From NCBI RefSeq assembly GCF_016741815.1, contig NZ_JAERRJ010000001.1:682001-746000 (forward strand): DNA of 64,000 bases, written 5' to 3'. Under the pieces are notes generated by a model. That model was not told the origin of the DNA. It searched no databases and worked only from the letters and a program-made list of their open reading frames with translations. The position numbers were made by a program, and so were the translations under genes. Shown here piece after piece: positions 36,162 through 44,590 of this stretch (the first letter of the stretch is position 1; each line of letters starts with the position of its first letter). This stretch comes from Nocardia acididurans. GTDB lineage: Bacteria > Actinomycetota > Actinomycetes > Mycobacteriales > Mycobacteriaceae.

Positions 36162-37510
36162 GGCAGCTCCACCCGCACCACAGTAGGGCCACCGGCCGGA
36201 CTGGTGAGCACCATGCTCCCGTCCAGTGCCTCGGCTCGCCGCCGGATCCCCGCGAGCCCGCCGCCCTCGACCTCCCGCGCCGCCCCGCGCCCGTCATCGC
36301 GCACCTCGATGATCAGCAGCTCGGGCGGCCCGCCGACGCTGATCGAGAGATGTCCGGCCCCAGCATGTTTGGTCGCGTTCGTAATCGCCTCCGCGATCAC
36401 GAAATACGCCGCCGCCTCCACTGCCGCAGGTCTTCGCGTCAGTCCCCCCGTCATTCCGGCATGCCCCGTCCCCGCCATTCCGGCATGCTTCTGGCCGGAA
36501 TCCACCTCCTCCAACTGTGGATCCCGGTCAAGGAGCGCGCCGGGGTGGCGGGAGTGTTCGATCCCGTCGATGTGCAGTACGCACGGAATGGGGCAGCGGG
36601 CGGCCAGGGCGGATATCGCGCTGGTCAGTCCCCGGTCGGCGAGGATCGGCGGGTAGACGCTGCGCACCACGTCCCGGAGTTCCGCCAGGGCCGATTCGGC
36701 GGTGTCCTGGGCTTTGCGCACCAGGTTCGCGGCAGCGTCCGGATCTCGTTCGCGCAGTTGGTCGGCAAGCCCGAGCTGCATGATCACCGCGGCGATGCGG
36801 GCCTGTGCGCCGTCGTGCAGATCCCGTTCGATGCGACGCAGTTCGGCCCCGTGCGCGTCCAGGGCGGCGGCGCGGGTCGCGGTCAGTTCGGCCACCCGGA
36901 CCGCGAGTGCGCCTTCGGTGGGGCCGAGCAGGGATTTCGCCGTGAGTGCCTGCCAGCGTGCGATCACCGGCAGCTGCAGGGTGAGCATGGCCAGCGGAAT
37001 CGCGATGAGGGCGCTGAGCCGGGCCATCGTCCACGAGTCGACGGTGAAGCCGTAGTTGCTGACCGCGCCCGGCGGCAGGTGCTGCCAGAACAGCGAGCCG
37101 AACAGCTGCATGAACGTGCTGAGCGGCAAGGCGACCGCCCACAGCGCGAGCACGGGCCCGAGGAAGCCGTGCACGATCGTCCACCCCATATCGCGCAGAT
37201 TCGCGGAGTCCCCGAGCGCGGTCGTCAGCCGCTGCCGGAGTCCGCCGGTGATCGGCTGGTAGACCACCCGTATCGGCTCGCCCAGCCGGGCGGAGGCGCG
37301 CCGTCGTTCCAGCGCTGGTACGAACCGGGTCAATCGGATGGCCTCCGGGATCGCGGGAATCCCCACTATCCCCAGGCTGAGCGTCCCGACGAGGAAGAGC
37401 ACCACGGTGGCCGACAGGGCGAGTGCCCCGGTCAATCCGCCGACCACCAGATACGCGATCGCCGCCGGTAGTTGCCGCATACGGCTCCAGACCCACCGCA
37501 GAATATTCAT
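36149..37510 (-). CDS. Sensor histidine kinase (NarX/DesK-like) with an in-frame repeat insertion
   Basis: A 453-aa kinase: several membrane helices within residues 12-185 with a sensor-like central part, HisKA_3 dimerisation helix with His232 (ERDLHDGAQARIA), and an ATPase domain with N-box VIAEAITNATKHAGAG and DDGRG. Between HIDGIEH and RRPAAVEAAAYF there is about 40 residues (318-359) that related kinases lack. It is Gly/His/Met-rich with the repeat HAGM-A/T-G, and is encoded by a DNA palindrome repeat at about 36449-36505. It lies outside the ATP-binding boxes and the frame is intact, so the kinase may still work. Confidence 0.92.
   Translation of the reverse strand: MNILRWVWSRMRQLPAAIAYLVVGGLTGALALSATVVLFLVGTLSLGIVGIPAIPEAIRLTRFVPALERRRASARLGEPIRVVYQPITGGLRQRLTTALGDSANLRDMGWTIVHGFLGPVLALWAVALPLSTFMQLFGSLFWQHLPPGAVSNYGFTVDSWTMARLSALIAIPLAMLTLQLPVIARWQALTAKSLLGPTEGALAVRVAELTATRAAALDAHGAELRRIERDLHDGAQARIAAVIMQLGLADQLRERDPDAAANLVRKAQDTAESALAELRDVVRSVYPPILADRGLTSAISALAARCPIPCVLHIDGIEHSRHPGALLDRDPQLEEVDSGQKHAGMAGTGHAGMTGGLTRRPAAVEAAAYFVIAEAITNATKHAGAGHLSISVGGPPELLIIEVRDDGRGAAREVEGGGLAGIRRRAEALDGSMVLTSPAGGPTVVRVELPCGL
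36449..36505. repeat. Palindromic repeat element inside the kinase gene
   Basis: Two partial units in tandem: CGTCATTCCGGCATGC at 36449-36464 and CCGCCATTCCGGCATGC starting 36472. The second continues into GGCCGGAATCCAC to 36505, forming a hairpin (TTCCGGC with GCCGGAA). A 34-bp stretch (36472-36505) matches 57295-57328 at 29 of 34 positions, with nearly all differences in the loop. Confidence 0.7.
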
Positions 37511-37532
37511 GCGGCGGGTCCGGGGCTCGTGA

Positions 37533-37703
37533 TCAGCGGTTCAGCCGGTTGCACCACACCGACATTAGTGTGCCGTCGATTCCGGCCTGCGGACTCAGGT
37601 CCACGGGCGCGAAGACGCGGCCTAGTGCTGTCGACAGCAGGGTCCGAGTGCTGACCCAGTAGTGCGTCTGGTTGTTGTCGTGGCGGTATGTCGAATCGTT
37701 CAT
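37533..37703 (-). CDS. Small hypothetical protein coupled to rsgA (56 aa)
   Basis: ATG 37703 overlaps the rsgA stop (ATGA). The peptide begins MNDSTYRHDNNQTHYWVSTR and ends SVWCNRLNR; it is polar at the N-terminus with no membrane helix. No family is recognised. The tight overlap favours real translation as the third member of a leader-rsgA-small protein unit, but a chance frame cannot be excluded. Confidence 0.45.
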   Translation of the reverse strand: MNDSTYRHDNNQTHYWVSTRTLLSTALGRVFAPVDLSPQAGIDGTLMSVWCNRLNR

Positions 37704-38806
37704 CGTCCGCGTGCTCCTCGCTCGCGATACATGCGCTTCTGGTTCTTGGAGATGTCGCGCCACACCTTGGAGCGCTCGGCGCGCAGCCGGTTGTCGGTGC
37801 GGGCGGCCATCCACTCGTTCTCCCGGTGCAGCTTGCGGTAGCTGTCCAGGCGACGCTGGGGGAGCGCCCCCGTCTCGATGGCCTCGCGCACCGCGCACCC
37901 GGGTTCGGTGTCGTGCGAGCAGTCGCCGAAACGGCAGTGCGCGGCAAGGGATTCGATATCGCTGAAGGTGCGTTCGATGCCCTCGGTCGCCTCCCACAGC
38001 CCGATGGACCGCAGTCCTGGGGTGTCGATGAGCGTCCCGCCGCCCGGCAGCGGCCGCAGTTCCCGGTGCACGGTGGTGTGCCTGCCGCGCTTGTCGCCCT
38101 CGCGAACGGCGTTGGTGGCGAACACATCCGAGCCGAGCAGGGCGTTGGCGAGGGTGGACTTGCCCGCGCCCGACGGCCCGATCAGCGCGACCGTCCCGTC
38201 GAGCAGGGACTCCAGCACGTCCATCCCGTATCCGCTGGACGCGCTGACCGCCACGACCGCCGCGCCGGGGGCGACCGCCCGCACGTGGTCGAGCGAAAGA
38301 TCCGGTGCGAGATCGGCTTTGGTGAGCACCACCACCGGCTGCGCCCCGGATTCCCAGGCGAGGGCGAGCATGCGCTCGATCCGCCCGAGGTCCACGTCGC
38401 CGTCTCCGGCCGTGCACACGAGTACGACGTCCACATTGGCCGCCAGCACCTGATTCGCGGATTTCGCCTTGGCATCGGAGTGCCCGGAGACCGCGGCCCG
38501 CACGATGGCGGTCCGCCTCGGCAGCAGTCGCACGACGGTGCGGTTGCTGTCGATCGCTACCCAATCCCCGGTGGTGAGCCCGCTGATCTCGGAATCCGAG
38601 CGCGGGCATCGGGCGCGGACAACCGCCGCCGACAGCCGACTCTGATAGTCGGCCGTCGGCAGTGGCGCGGCGACATCGCATTCGCTGCGATCCATCCGGA
38701 TCACGCGAGCAGGAATATGCGAATCACCAAGCAGGGGAAGAAAATCCGCCGCTACAGCCGAGTTCCAGCCGTATGGGGCGAGCAGGTCGAAATCGACCAG
38801 AGACAT
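37700..38806 (-). CDS. rsgA: Ribosome small-subunit-dependent GTPase RsgA
   Basis: A 368-aa circularly permuted GTPase that acts in late 30S maturation. OB-like N-terminal domain (GLTTGDWVAIDSN), G4 VVLTKADL, G1 GPSGAGKSTLANAL, switch region KRGRHTTVHREL, G3 DTPGLRSIGL and a C-terminal zinc knuckle (CRFGDCSHDTEPGCAV: Cys, Cys, His, Cys). The N-terminus (LAPYGWNSAVAADF) is the long form found in many proteobacteria and some actinomycetes. M. tuberculosis has a shorter RsgA-like protein beside aroA, so this may be a second copy. It has its own leader ORF. Confidence 0.94.
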   Translation of the reverse strand: MSLVDFDLLAPYGWNSAVAADFLPLLGDSHIPARVIRMDRSECDVAAPLPTADYQSRLSAAVVRARCPRSDSEISGLTTGDWVAIDSNRTVVRLLPRRTAIVRAAVSGHSDAKAKSANQVLAANVDVVLVCTAGDGDVDLGRIERMLALAWESGAQPVVVLTKADLAPDLSLDHVRAVAPGAAVVAVSASSGYGMDVLESLLDGTVALIGPSGAGKSTLANALLGSDVFATNAVREGDKRGRHTTVHRELRPLPGGGTLIDTPGLRSIGLWEATEGIERTFSDIESLAAHCRFGDCSHDTEPGCAVREAIETGALPQRRLDSYRKLHRENEWMAARTDNRLRAERSKVWRDISKNQKRMYRERGARGR

Positions 38807-38820
38807 GATGGAGAGTCCTT

Positions 38821-38839
38821 TGACGGGCCGAGCCCGTCA
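38821..38839 (-). promoter_or_regulatory. Leader hairpin upstream of rsgA
   Basis: TGACGGGC pairs with GCCCGTCA around a 3-nt loop, a perfect 8-bp stem located between the leader ORF stop and the rsgA Shine-Dalgarno (AAAGGA). There is no T-run after it, so it is more likely a translation or ribosome-stall element than a terminator. Confidence 0.5.
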
Positions 38840-38845
38840 TGGGGC

Positions 38846-38938
38846 TCAGCGCAGGAAATTCGAGGTGGCGGTGCCGATTTCAAACACCGGACGTGCGGCG
38901 AAGACTCGCCCGGGCACGACAATCCGCAGGTTCTTCAT
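38846..38938 (-). CDS. Probable leader peptide of rsgA (30 aa)
   Basis: A 30-codon frame from ATG 38938, preceded by a strong GGAGGTGGAG Shine-Dalgarno, ends 39 bp before rsgA. The peptide reads MKNLRIVVPGRVFAARP then VFEIGTATSNFLR. Its good start signal, short size and the following hairpin fit a regulatory leader. No known family. Confidence 0.5.
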   Translation of the reverse strand: MKNLRIVVPGRVFAARPVFEIGTATSNFLR

Positions 38939-39040
38939 CACGTCTCCACCTCCTCATATCTCCTGAACAGCCACCGAAGCAGCCGTGAGCCAACCGGACC
39001 GCCCTACCTTGTCAGCTCGGCCGGGACCGGCGCAACCTAT

Positions 39041-39670
39041 TTAATTCCGGCGGCTGAGCAGCTCGATCAGTTCGGCTCGGGTGTCGGGCCAGCGGTCCCG
39101 GCGACGGACGCCGGCGGTGGGTTCGAAATGCTGGAGCAGCGCGAGCCCGCGCATGGCGTCGGTGGCCAGCGAGACCCGGCGCAGCCAGAGCTTCGGCGGC
39201 AGATCGGCGGGGGCGAGCCCGACCATGATGGATCGCATGGCCTCGGTGAGCCGCTGCTCCACCGGACTGAGCACGTCGTACAGTTCGGGGTCGCCGGTGG
39301 CCGCGACCCACAGCTGCGCCCACACCGTGAACAGATCGCTGCGCCAGATCTCCCAGAAGGAGTCGAGGAAGCCGCCGATCCGGTCTTCGCCCGCGTCCCG
39401 CAGACGCGTGATCTCGGCCTCGAATTCGACTGTGGTGCGCTGGAATACGTCATCGAAGGCGGCCGCGACCATGTCGTGCCGGGTGGCGAAGTGGTAGTTC
39501 ATCGCGCCCAGTGAGACGCCGGCCGCCGCTGCCACCCGCCGGGTGCTCGCCGCCGCGTACCCCTCCTGCTTGATGACCTGGAGCGCGGCCTCGATCAAGG
39601 CTTTCCGCGTGCTTTCGCGCCGCTCCTGCTGGGTGCGGCGGGTGCGCGTGACGGTGGTCGGATTCGGCAT
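39041..39670 (-). CDS. TetR-family transcription regulator
   Basis: A 209-aa repressor: N-terminal HTH region (STRKALIEAALQVIKQEG, RRVAAAAGVSLGAMNYHF) and a C-terminal ligand domain with several Trp residues (SFWEIWRSDLFTVWAQLWV). It is divergent from the CocE-type hydrolase, with an inverted repeat TCACTT-N7-AAGTGA between them. Likely represses the hydrolase and the following nitronate-monooxygenase-like gene. Confidence 0.93.
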   Translation of the reverse strand: MPNPTTVTRTRRTQQERRESTRKALIEAALQVIKQEGYAAASTRRVAAAAGVSLGAMNYHFATRHDMVAAAFDDVFQRTTVEFEAEITRLRDAGEDRIGGFLDSFWEIWRSDLFTVWAQLWVAATGDPELYDVLSPVEQRLTEAMRSIMVGLAPADLPPKLWLRRVSLATDAMRGLALLQHFEPTAGVRRRDRWPDTRAELIELLSRRN

Positions 39671-39722
39671 GGCACCTCGACTATAGACAAACAAGACGAG
39701 TGACCTGTAACTTCGCAATAAC

Positions 39723-39741
39723 TCACTTACAAGGCAAGTGA
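39723..39741. promoter_or_regulatory. Candidate TetR operator
   Basis: TCACTT (39723-39728) and AAGTGA (39736-39741) form a perfect 6-7-6 inverted repeat 38 bp upstream of the hydrolase start. A related AGTGACCTG lies at 39699-39707, about 25 bp away. Position between divergent TetR and target genes supports an operator. Confidence 0.55.
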
Positions 39742-39778
39742 CTGGAAAGTGTGGCGACCCACAAAGGAGTGGCTGTCG

Positions 39779-41755
39779 ATGAACGACCACCTGCTGACCC
39801 AACCCCTCCCGGCCGGCGTCGACGGCGGCGCGGCGGGCGCGGCCTGGACCGCCACCCACGATGGGCCGCAACGGTATCCGCGCGTACACATCGAGCGGGA
39901 CGTGCCCATCACCATGAGCGACGGCGTCGTCCTGCGCGCGGACGTCTACCGCCCCGCCTACCCGTCCGGCCAGGCTGTCGCCGAGCCGACGCCCACGATC
40001 GTGAACCTCACGCCCTACACCAAGCTGGCGTGGAACGTCATGGACAAAGCACTGTCCGTCCCCGGGCTGTCGGCGGCGCTGACCGAACGATCCCGGGACT
40101 TCGCGGGATCCCGCAGGCTGCCCGGCCTCGCCGACTCCGTGCGGACGCTCGCCGGCGGCTACCCCCGCAATATCTCGATCGACCGGCAGCTGATCCGGAG
40201 CGGCTATACGCAGGTGGTCGTGGACGTGCGCGGTACCGGCCACTCCCAGGGCGTCTACCAGCTGTTCGGCGCTCGCGAACAGCGCGACACCCTCGAGGTC
40301 TTCGACTGGGTGACCGCGCAGCCGTGGTCCACCGGCGATATCGGCATGAACGGCGTCTCCTACTCGGGCATCAACCAGTTCCAGGCCGCCGCGCACCGGC
40401 CCCCGGCGCTCAAGGCGATCTTCCCCGGCGTCGCACCCACCGACGGCATGCTCGACGGCATCGCGCCGGGCGGGGGACTCGGCCTGCTGTTCACCCCCGT
40501 GTGGATGAGCGTCGTCAACCTGAGCAAGCTGCTCCCGCCCTCGAAACCGTTGCGGCGCGGCGGATTCGACCGGCAGTGGCTGCGCGACCGGCGCAGCGCC
40601 CCGTTCAGCTACCTGGGCGCGCTCGGAAACTGGCTCACCGCAACGCGACTGGACCGGCTCGGACCGGAGGCGCTGGCCTTCCTCGACCCGCAGAGCCCGG
40701 TGCGGCAGGGCCTGCGCGTCGACGTGAGCAGTATCGAGGTGCCCACCTTCGTCTTCGGCGCGTGGCACGACATCTTCGTGTCCGCACAGGTCAAGGCCTA
40801 CAACGCCCTCCGCCTCCCGCCCGGACGCAAACAGCTGCTCATGGGATTCGGCGATCACCTCAATATGGGCCACGACCTCGGTCGGCCGGGTGAACCGCCG
40901 CGTCTGGACGTGCTGCAGCGGGCGTGGTTCGACAGGTGGCTCAAGGGAATCGACAACGGCATCGACGAGTTCGGCCCGGTCACAGCGCATCAGATGGGCG
41001 GCGAGTGGATTCGCTCCACCGCGCTACCCGAGCACGGCACGAAATACCGCCGCCTGTACCTGAGCGCCGCAACCGGCGGCACGGCTCCCGGCAGCGTGTA
41101 CGACGGTTCCCTGACCACGGAGGCGGACCCGGCGGTGACCCGGCTGACCGTCGCGCCGGGTATCGCCGGAATCCGTTCCCGCGACACCTCGCTCACCACC
41201 ATCGGCCTCTTCTCGGCCTTCTTCGGCAGCAGGCCGGACGCCGCGCGGCAGGAGACCGGCGGGCTGAGCTTCACCAGTGCGCCCGTGACCGCGCCGACGA
41301 CGGTCAACGGCCCGATCACCGTGCATCTCACCGCGATTCACGACGCGATCGACGGCTTCTGGGCCGTCACGGTCAATGATGTGAGCCCGGACGGCTACTC
41401 CACGGTGCTGGGCTCGGGGCAGTTGGTCACCTCCCTGCGCGCCAAGGACGAACTGCACAGCACCAGACTGCCCAATGGCGACTTCCTCGAACCGGTGTAT
41501 CCGCTGGCCGTGGCCGACCGCCTGCCGGTGGAGCCGGGAACCGCTGTGGCGCTGGACATTCCGATTCCGGCGATCAGCGCGCACCTGCGGCCGGGGCACC
41601 GGCTGCGGGTGAACGTGTACGCGGGCAATTTCCCGCGCGCCATTCCGATGATGCCGATGCTGGTGGACAGCGGCCGCCGGCCACAGCATCTGCACCTGGA
41701 TCCGGCCGCGGCGAGCTTCGTGACGATCGGCCTGTTGGGAGCGCCGGGATGGTGA
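39779..41755 (+). CDS. CocE/NonD-family hydrolase (X-Pro dipeptidyl-peptidase type)
   Basis: A 658-aa alpha/beta hydrolase: IERDVPITMSDGVVLRADVYRP N-terminal strand, VDVRGTGHSQGVY, nucleophile Ser194 in GVSYSGINQ, Asp in FGAWHD and His in FGDHLNMGH, then the C-terminal jelly-roll domain (residues about 430-650). The family includes cocaine esterase and Xaa-Pro dipeptidyl-peptidases. No signal peptide is seen. AGGAG lies nine bases before ATG 39779. It overlaps the next gene by 7 bp. Confidence 0.9.
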   Translation: MNDHLLTQPLPAGVDGGAAGAAWTATHDGPQRYPRVHIERDVPITMSDGVVLRADVYRPAYPSGQAVAEPTPTIVNLTPYTKLAWNVMDKALSVPGLSAALTERSRDFAGSRRLPGLADSVRTLAGGYPRNISIDRQLIRSGYTQVVVDVRGTGHSQGVYQLFGAREQRDTLEVFDWVTAQPWSTGDIGMNGVSYSGINQFQAAAHRPPALKAIFPGVAPTDGMLDGIAPGGGLGLLFTPVWMSVVNLSKLLPPSKPLRRGGFDRQWLRDRRSAPFSYLGALGNWLTATRLDRLGPEALAFLDPQSPVRQGLRVDVSSIEVPTFVFGAWHDIFVSAQVKAYNALRLPPGRKQLLMGFGDHLNMGHDLGRPGEPPRLDVLQRAWFDRWLKGIDNGIDEFGPVTAHQMGGEWIRSTALPEHGTKYRRLYLSAATGGTAPGSVYDGSLTTEADPAVTRLTVAPGIAGIRSRDTSLTTIGLFSAFFGSRPDAARQETGGLSFTSAPVTAPTTVNGPITVHLTAIHDAIDGFWAVTVNDVSPDGYSTVLGSGQLVTSLRAKDELHSTRLPNGDFLEPVYPLAVADRLPVEPGTAVALDIPIPAISAHLRPGHRLRVNVYAGNFPRAIPMMPMLVDSGRRPQHLHLDPAAASFVTIGLLGAPGW

Positions 41756-42777
41756 CACCCCTGATGGGCGCGAATGCAGCGGAGTCCGCTCCGGCCCCGG
41801 ACCGATCGCAGGGCGGGGAAGTGGCGAGATCGAAGGTATTCCAGGCGATTACGAGAAGCCTGACCGTGCCGGTGATCGCCGCGCCGATGCTGCGGGTCTC
41901 CGGGCCGGATCTGGTGCTGGCGGCGTGCCGCGCCGGGGTGATCGGCGCGTTCCCCACCGCGAATGCCCGCAGCACCGAGGAGCTGGGAGCCTGGCTGGCA
42001 TCCATCACCTCGTGTCTGCGCGACACCGAGGTCCAGACGCCCTACGCACCGAATCTGATTGTGCACCCGGGAAATCCGCGACTGTCCGCAGATCTGGACA
42101 TGTTGTGCGCGTACCGGCCGCCCCTGGTGATCACCTCGGTGGGTTCCCCGCGTTCGGTGCTGGAGCCGCTGCACGAGGCGGGCGCACTGGTGTTCGCCGA
42201 TATCGCGTCGGTGCGCCACGCCCACCGTGCGGTCGAGGCGGGTGTGGACGGTCTGATCCTGCTCACGGCGGGGGCGGGCGGTCAGACCGGCTGGGCGAAT
42301 CCGTTCGCCTTCGTGCGCGCGGTGCGTGAATTCTTCGACGGGCCATTGGTTCTCGCCGGTGGCATCGCCGACGGCGTCGCGGCGCGCGCGGCGCTCATGC
42401 TCGGCGCGGACCTGGTCTACATGGGCACCCGGTTCCTCGCGACCACGGAGAGCATGGCCGACCCGGCGCACAAACGGATGGTCGTCGACGCCGACCTGGA
42501 CGATGTGGTCCTCACCTCGGGGCTCACCGGCCTGCCGACCAATCTGCTCGGCGCGTCACTGCGCGCGGCCGGGCTGGACCCGGAGGCGGTGCGGGCCGAC
42601 CCCCAGCGTCCGTTCGCAGCCGACGGAAAACGGTTGAGCTGGGCGGAAATCGGCAGCGCCGGACATTCGGTCTCGGGCATCGCGGGGTTGTCCGATGTCG
42701 CGGAGGTGGTCGCGGACATCCACCGTGAGTACGCCGCGACCGACACCGGGCAGCGCGTCCGAGCGCGCTGCCGCTAG
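41749..42777 (+). CDS. Nitronate monooxygenase / 2-nitropropane dioxygenase family flavoprotein
   Basis: A 342-aa TIM-barrel flavoprotein: VPVIAAPMLRVSGPDLVLAACRAG N-terminal strand-loop, GGQTGWANPFAFV and LAGGIADGVAARAALMLGADLVYMGTRFLATTES FMN-phosphate region. The family uses FMN to oxidise nitronates, but many members act on other substrates. The start overlaps the end of the CocE gene, implying co-translation and TetR control. Confidence 0.88.
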   Translation: MVTPLMGANAAESAPAPDRSQGGEVARSKVFQAITRSLTVPVIAAPMLRVSGPDLVLAACRAGVIGAFPTANARSTEELGAWLASITSCLRDTEVQTPYAPNLIVHPGNPRLSADLDMLCAYRPPLVITSVGSPRSVLEPLHEAGALVFADIASVRHAHRAVEAGVDGLILLTAGAGGQTGWANPFAFVRAVREFFDGPLVLAGGIADGVAARAALMLGADLVYMGTRFLATTESMADPAHKRMVVDADLDDVVLTSGLTGLPTNLLGASLRAAGLDPEAVRADPQRPFAADGKRLSWAEIGSAGHSVSGIAGLSDVAEVVADIHREYAATDTGQRVRARCR

Positions 42778-42790
42778 GCGCTACGGCGCG

Positions 42791-43711
42791 TCAGCCCTGC
42801 GGCTTGTGGAACTGTTCGCGGCGGCCCAGCCGCTGCAGCCGCAGCCATTCGATGAAGCCGGCCGGATCCTTCTGTTGTAGTAGGAAGAACCAGCCGAACC
42901 GAGCCAGCTCCTGCGGCAACAGCTTTCGCATGCCCGGCTGCGACATGAGGTAGCCGCGGTTGCGGTAGGTGAAGTAGCGCTTCACCGGGTCGTCCGGGTA
43001 CTGGGTGTGCATGCGCCCGCCCAGGATCGGCTTGAACTCCTCGGACCCGTTGGGGTGCAGGTACGCCGTCTGCAGGCAGGTGCCGAACGGCAGGCCGGAG
43101 CGCACCAGGCGGCGGTGCACCTCCACCTCGTCGCCGCGCACGAACAGCCGCAGGTCCGGCACGCCGATGACGTCCACGGCCTCCGCGGACACCAGCGCGC
43201 CGTTGAACAGCGAGGCGATGCCGGGCAGGAAGTCCTCGTCGCCGAGTTCGGAGCGCAGTCGCCGCCACACCACGCCGCGGCGCAGCGGGAAGGCCAGCCG
43301 GTCCGGGTCGTCGATATCGGCGACCACCGGGGACACCTCGACCAGCTGATGCCGCTTGGCGCAATCGAACAGTGTCGCAAGCACTTCGGGGCCTTCGGGG
43401 CGGCCGTCGTCGTCGGCCAGCCAGACCCAGTCCGCACCCATGGTGAGCGCGTGCAGCATGCCGAGCGCGAAACCGCCCGCACCGCCGAGATTGTGCTCGG
43501 AGCCCAGGTAGGTGGTCTCCATGGGCTGCTGCTTGACCAGCTCGCCCACCTCCGGCTCGTTGCCGTTGTCCACCACGATCAGGTGACTGATCGGCCGCGT
43601 CTGGGTCGCCAGCACCTTCAGCGATTCGGCCAGCAGCTCCCGGCGTTTATGGGTGACGACGATCGCGACGATGCGCGCGTCGTCACCGTAGTGCGGAGTG
43701 CCTTCTGTCAT
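42791..43711 (-). CDS. glfT1: Galactofuranosyltransferase GlfT1
   Basis: Adds the first one or two Galf units to the decaprenyl-PP-GlcNAc-Rha linker. The 306-aa GT2 protein has AIVVTHKRRELL, VVDNGNE, LGGAGGFALGM and the DDD metal site at 100-102 (LADDDGRP), a central FNGALVSAEAV/RGDEVEVHRRL acceptor region, and a C-terminal helical end. It overlaps the Wzt gene by 4 bp; the wzm-wzt-glfT1 order corresponds to the M. tuberculosis Rv3781-Rv3783 group. Confidence 0.95.
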   Translation of the reverse strand: MTEGTPHYGDDARIVAIVVTHKRRELLAESLKVLATQTRPISHLIVVDNGNEPEVGELVKQQPMETTYLGSEHNLGGAGGFALGMLHALTMGADWVWLADDDGRPEGPEVLATLFDCAKRHQLVEVSPVVADIDDPDRLAFPLRRGVVWRRLRSELGDEDFLPGIASLFNGALVSAEAVDVIGVPDLRLFVRGDEVEVHRRLVRSGLPFGTCLQTAYLHPNGSEEFKPILGGRMHTQYPDDPVKRYFTYRNRGYLMSQPGMRKLLPQELARFGWFFLLQQKDPAGFIEWLRLQRLGRREQFHKPQG

Positions 43712-44583
43712 GCGGGATTCCGTTCCGGTTGCTTCTCGCGTTCCAGATCCCGCAGCACCTGCGCCACGTGATCACCCGCCTCCGGGCCCTCGTAGGCTCG
43801 CACGACTTCCTCGATGCCGCCGTGCATGCGCACCCGGCCGTGGTCGATCCACAGGGCGGAATCGCAGAGCTGTGCGAGGAATTCGTTGGAGTGGCTGGCG
43901 AACACCAGAATGCCCGATCGAGACACCAATTCCTGCAAACGAATCCGTGCCTTTTTCATGAATTCCGCGTCGACCGCGCCGATACCCTCGTCCAGGAGCA
44001 GGATTTCGGGGTCGATGGAAGTCACCACACCCATGGCGAGCCGCACGCGCATACCGGTGGAGTAGGTGCGCAGCGGCATAGCGAGATATTCGCCGAGTTC
44101 GGTGAATTCGGCGATCTCGTCGATTTTGGCGAGCATCTGTTTGCGGGTCTGCCCGAGGAACAGGCCGCGAATGATGATGTTGTCGTAGCCGGAGATCTCC
44201 GGATCCATGCCGACGCCGAGATCGAACACCGGCGCGACCCGGCCGCGAATGCGCGCGCTGCCGCGAGTCGGTTCGTAGATGCCCGAAAGCAGCCGCAGCA
44301 GCGTGGATTTGCCCGCGCCGTTGTGGCCGACCAGACCGATCCGGTCGCCCTCCTTCAGCGACAGGTTGATCTCGCGCAACGCCTCGACGACCACCACATC
44401 GGACTGATTGCGCCCGATCGCGCCACCGGCCTTGCCGAGGAACGCCTTCTTCAGGGACCGCGATTTGGCGTCGAAAATGGGGAATTCGACCCACGCGTCC
44501 TGAGTTTCGATACTCACATGCTCGGGCCCACCCGAGCCCCGACCGCCACCCCTCACGGGATCGCTCTGCGATGCTGTGCTCAT
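43708..44583 (-). CDS. wzt: Galactan exporter ATPase Wzt
   Basis: A 291-aa ABC ATPase: Walker A GHNGAGKST at 86-94, Q-loop region, signature (LRTYSTGMRVRLAM), Walker B EILLLDEGIG and switch FASHSNEFLAQL. The N-terminus has an extra 45 residues with GRGSGG. It is the ATPase of the polysaccharide-export type that moves lipid-linked galactan across the membrane (M. tuberculosis Rv3781). Eight bases separate it from wzm. Confidence 0.95.
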   Translation of the reverse strand: MSTASQSDPVRGGGRGSGGPEHVSIETQDAWVEFPIFDAKSRSLKKAFLGKAGGAIGRNQSDVVVVEALREINLSLKEGDRIGLVGHNGAGKSTLLRLLSGIYEPTRGSARIRGRVAPVFDLGVGMDPEISGYDNIIIRGLFLGQTRKQMLAKIDEIAEFTELGEYLAMPLRTYSTGMRVRLAMGVVTSIDPEILLLDEGIGAVDAEFMKKARIRLQELVSRSGILVFASHSNEFLAQLCDSALWIDHGRVRMHGGIEEVVRAYEGPEAGDHVAQVLRDLEREKQPERNPA

Positions 44584-44590
44584 TCGACCT

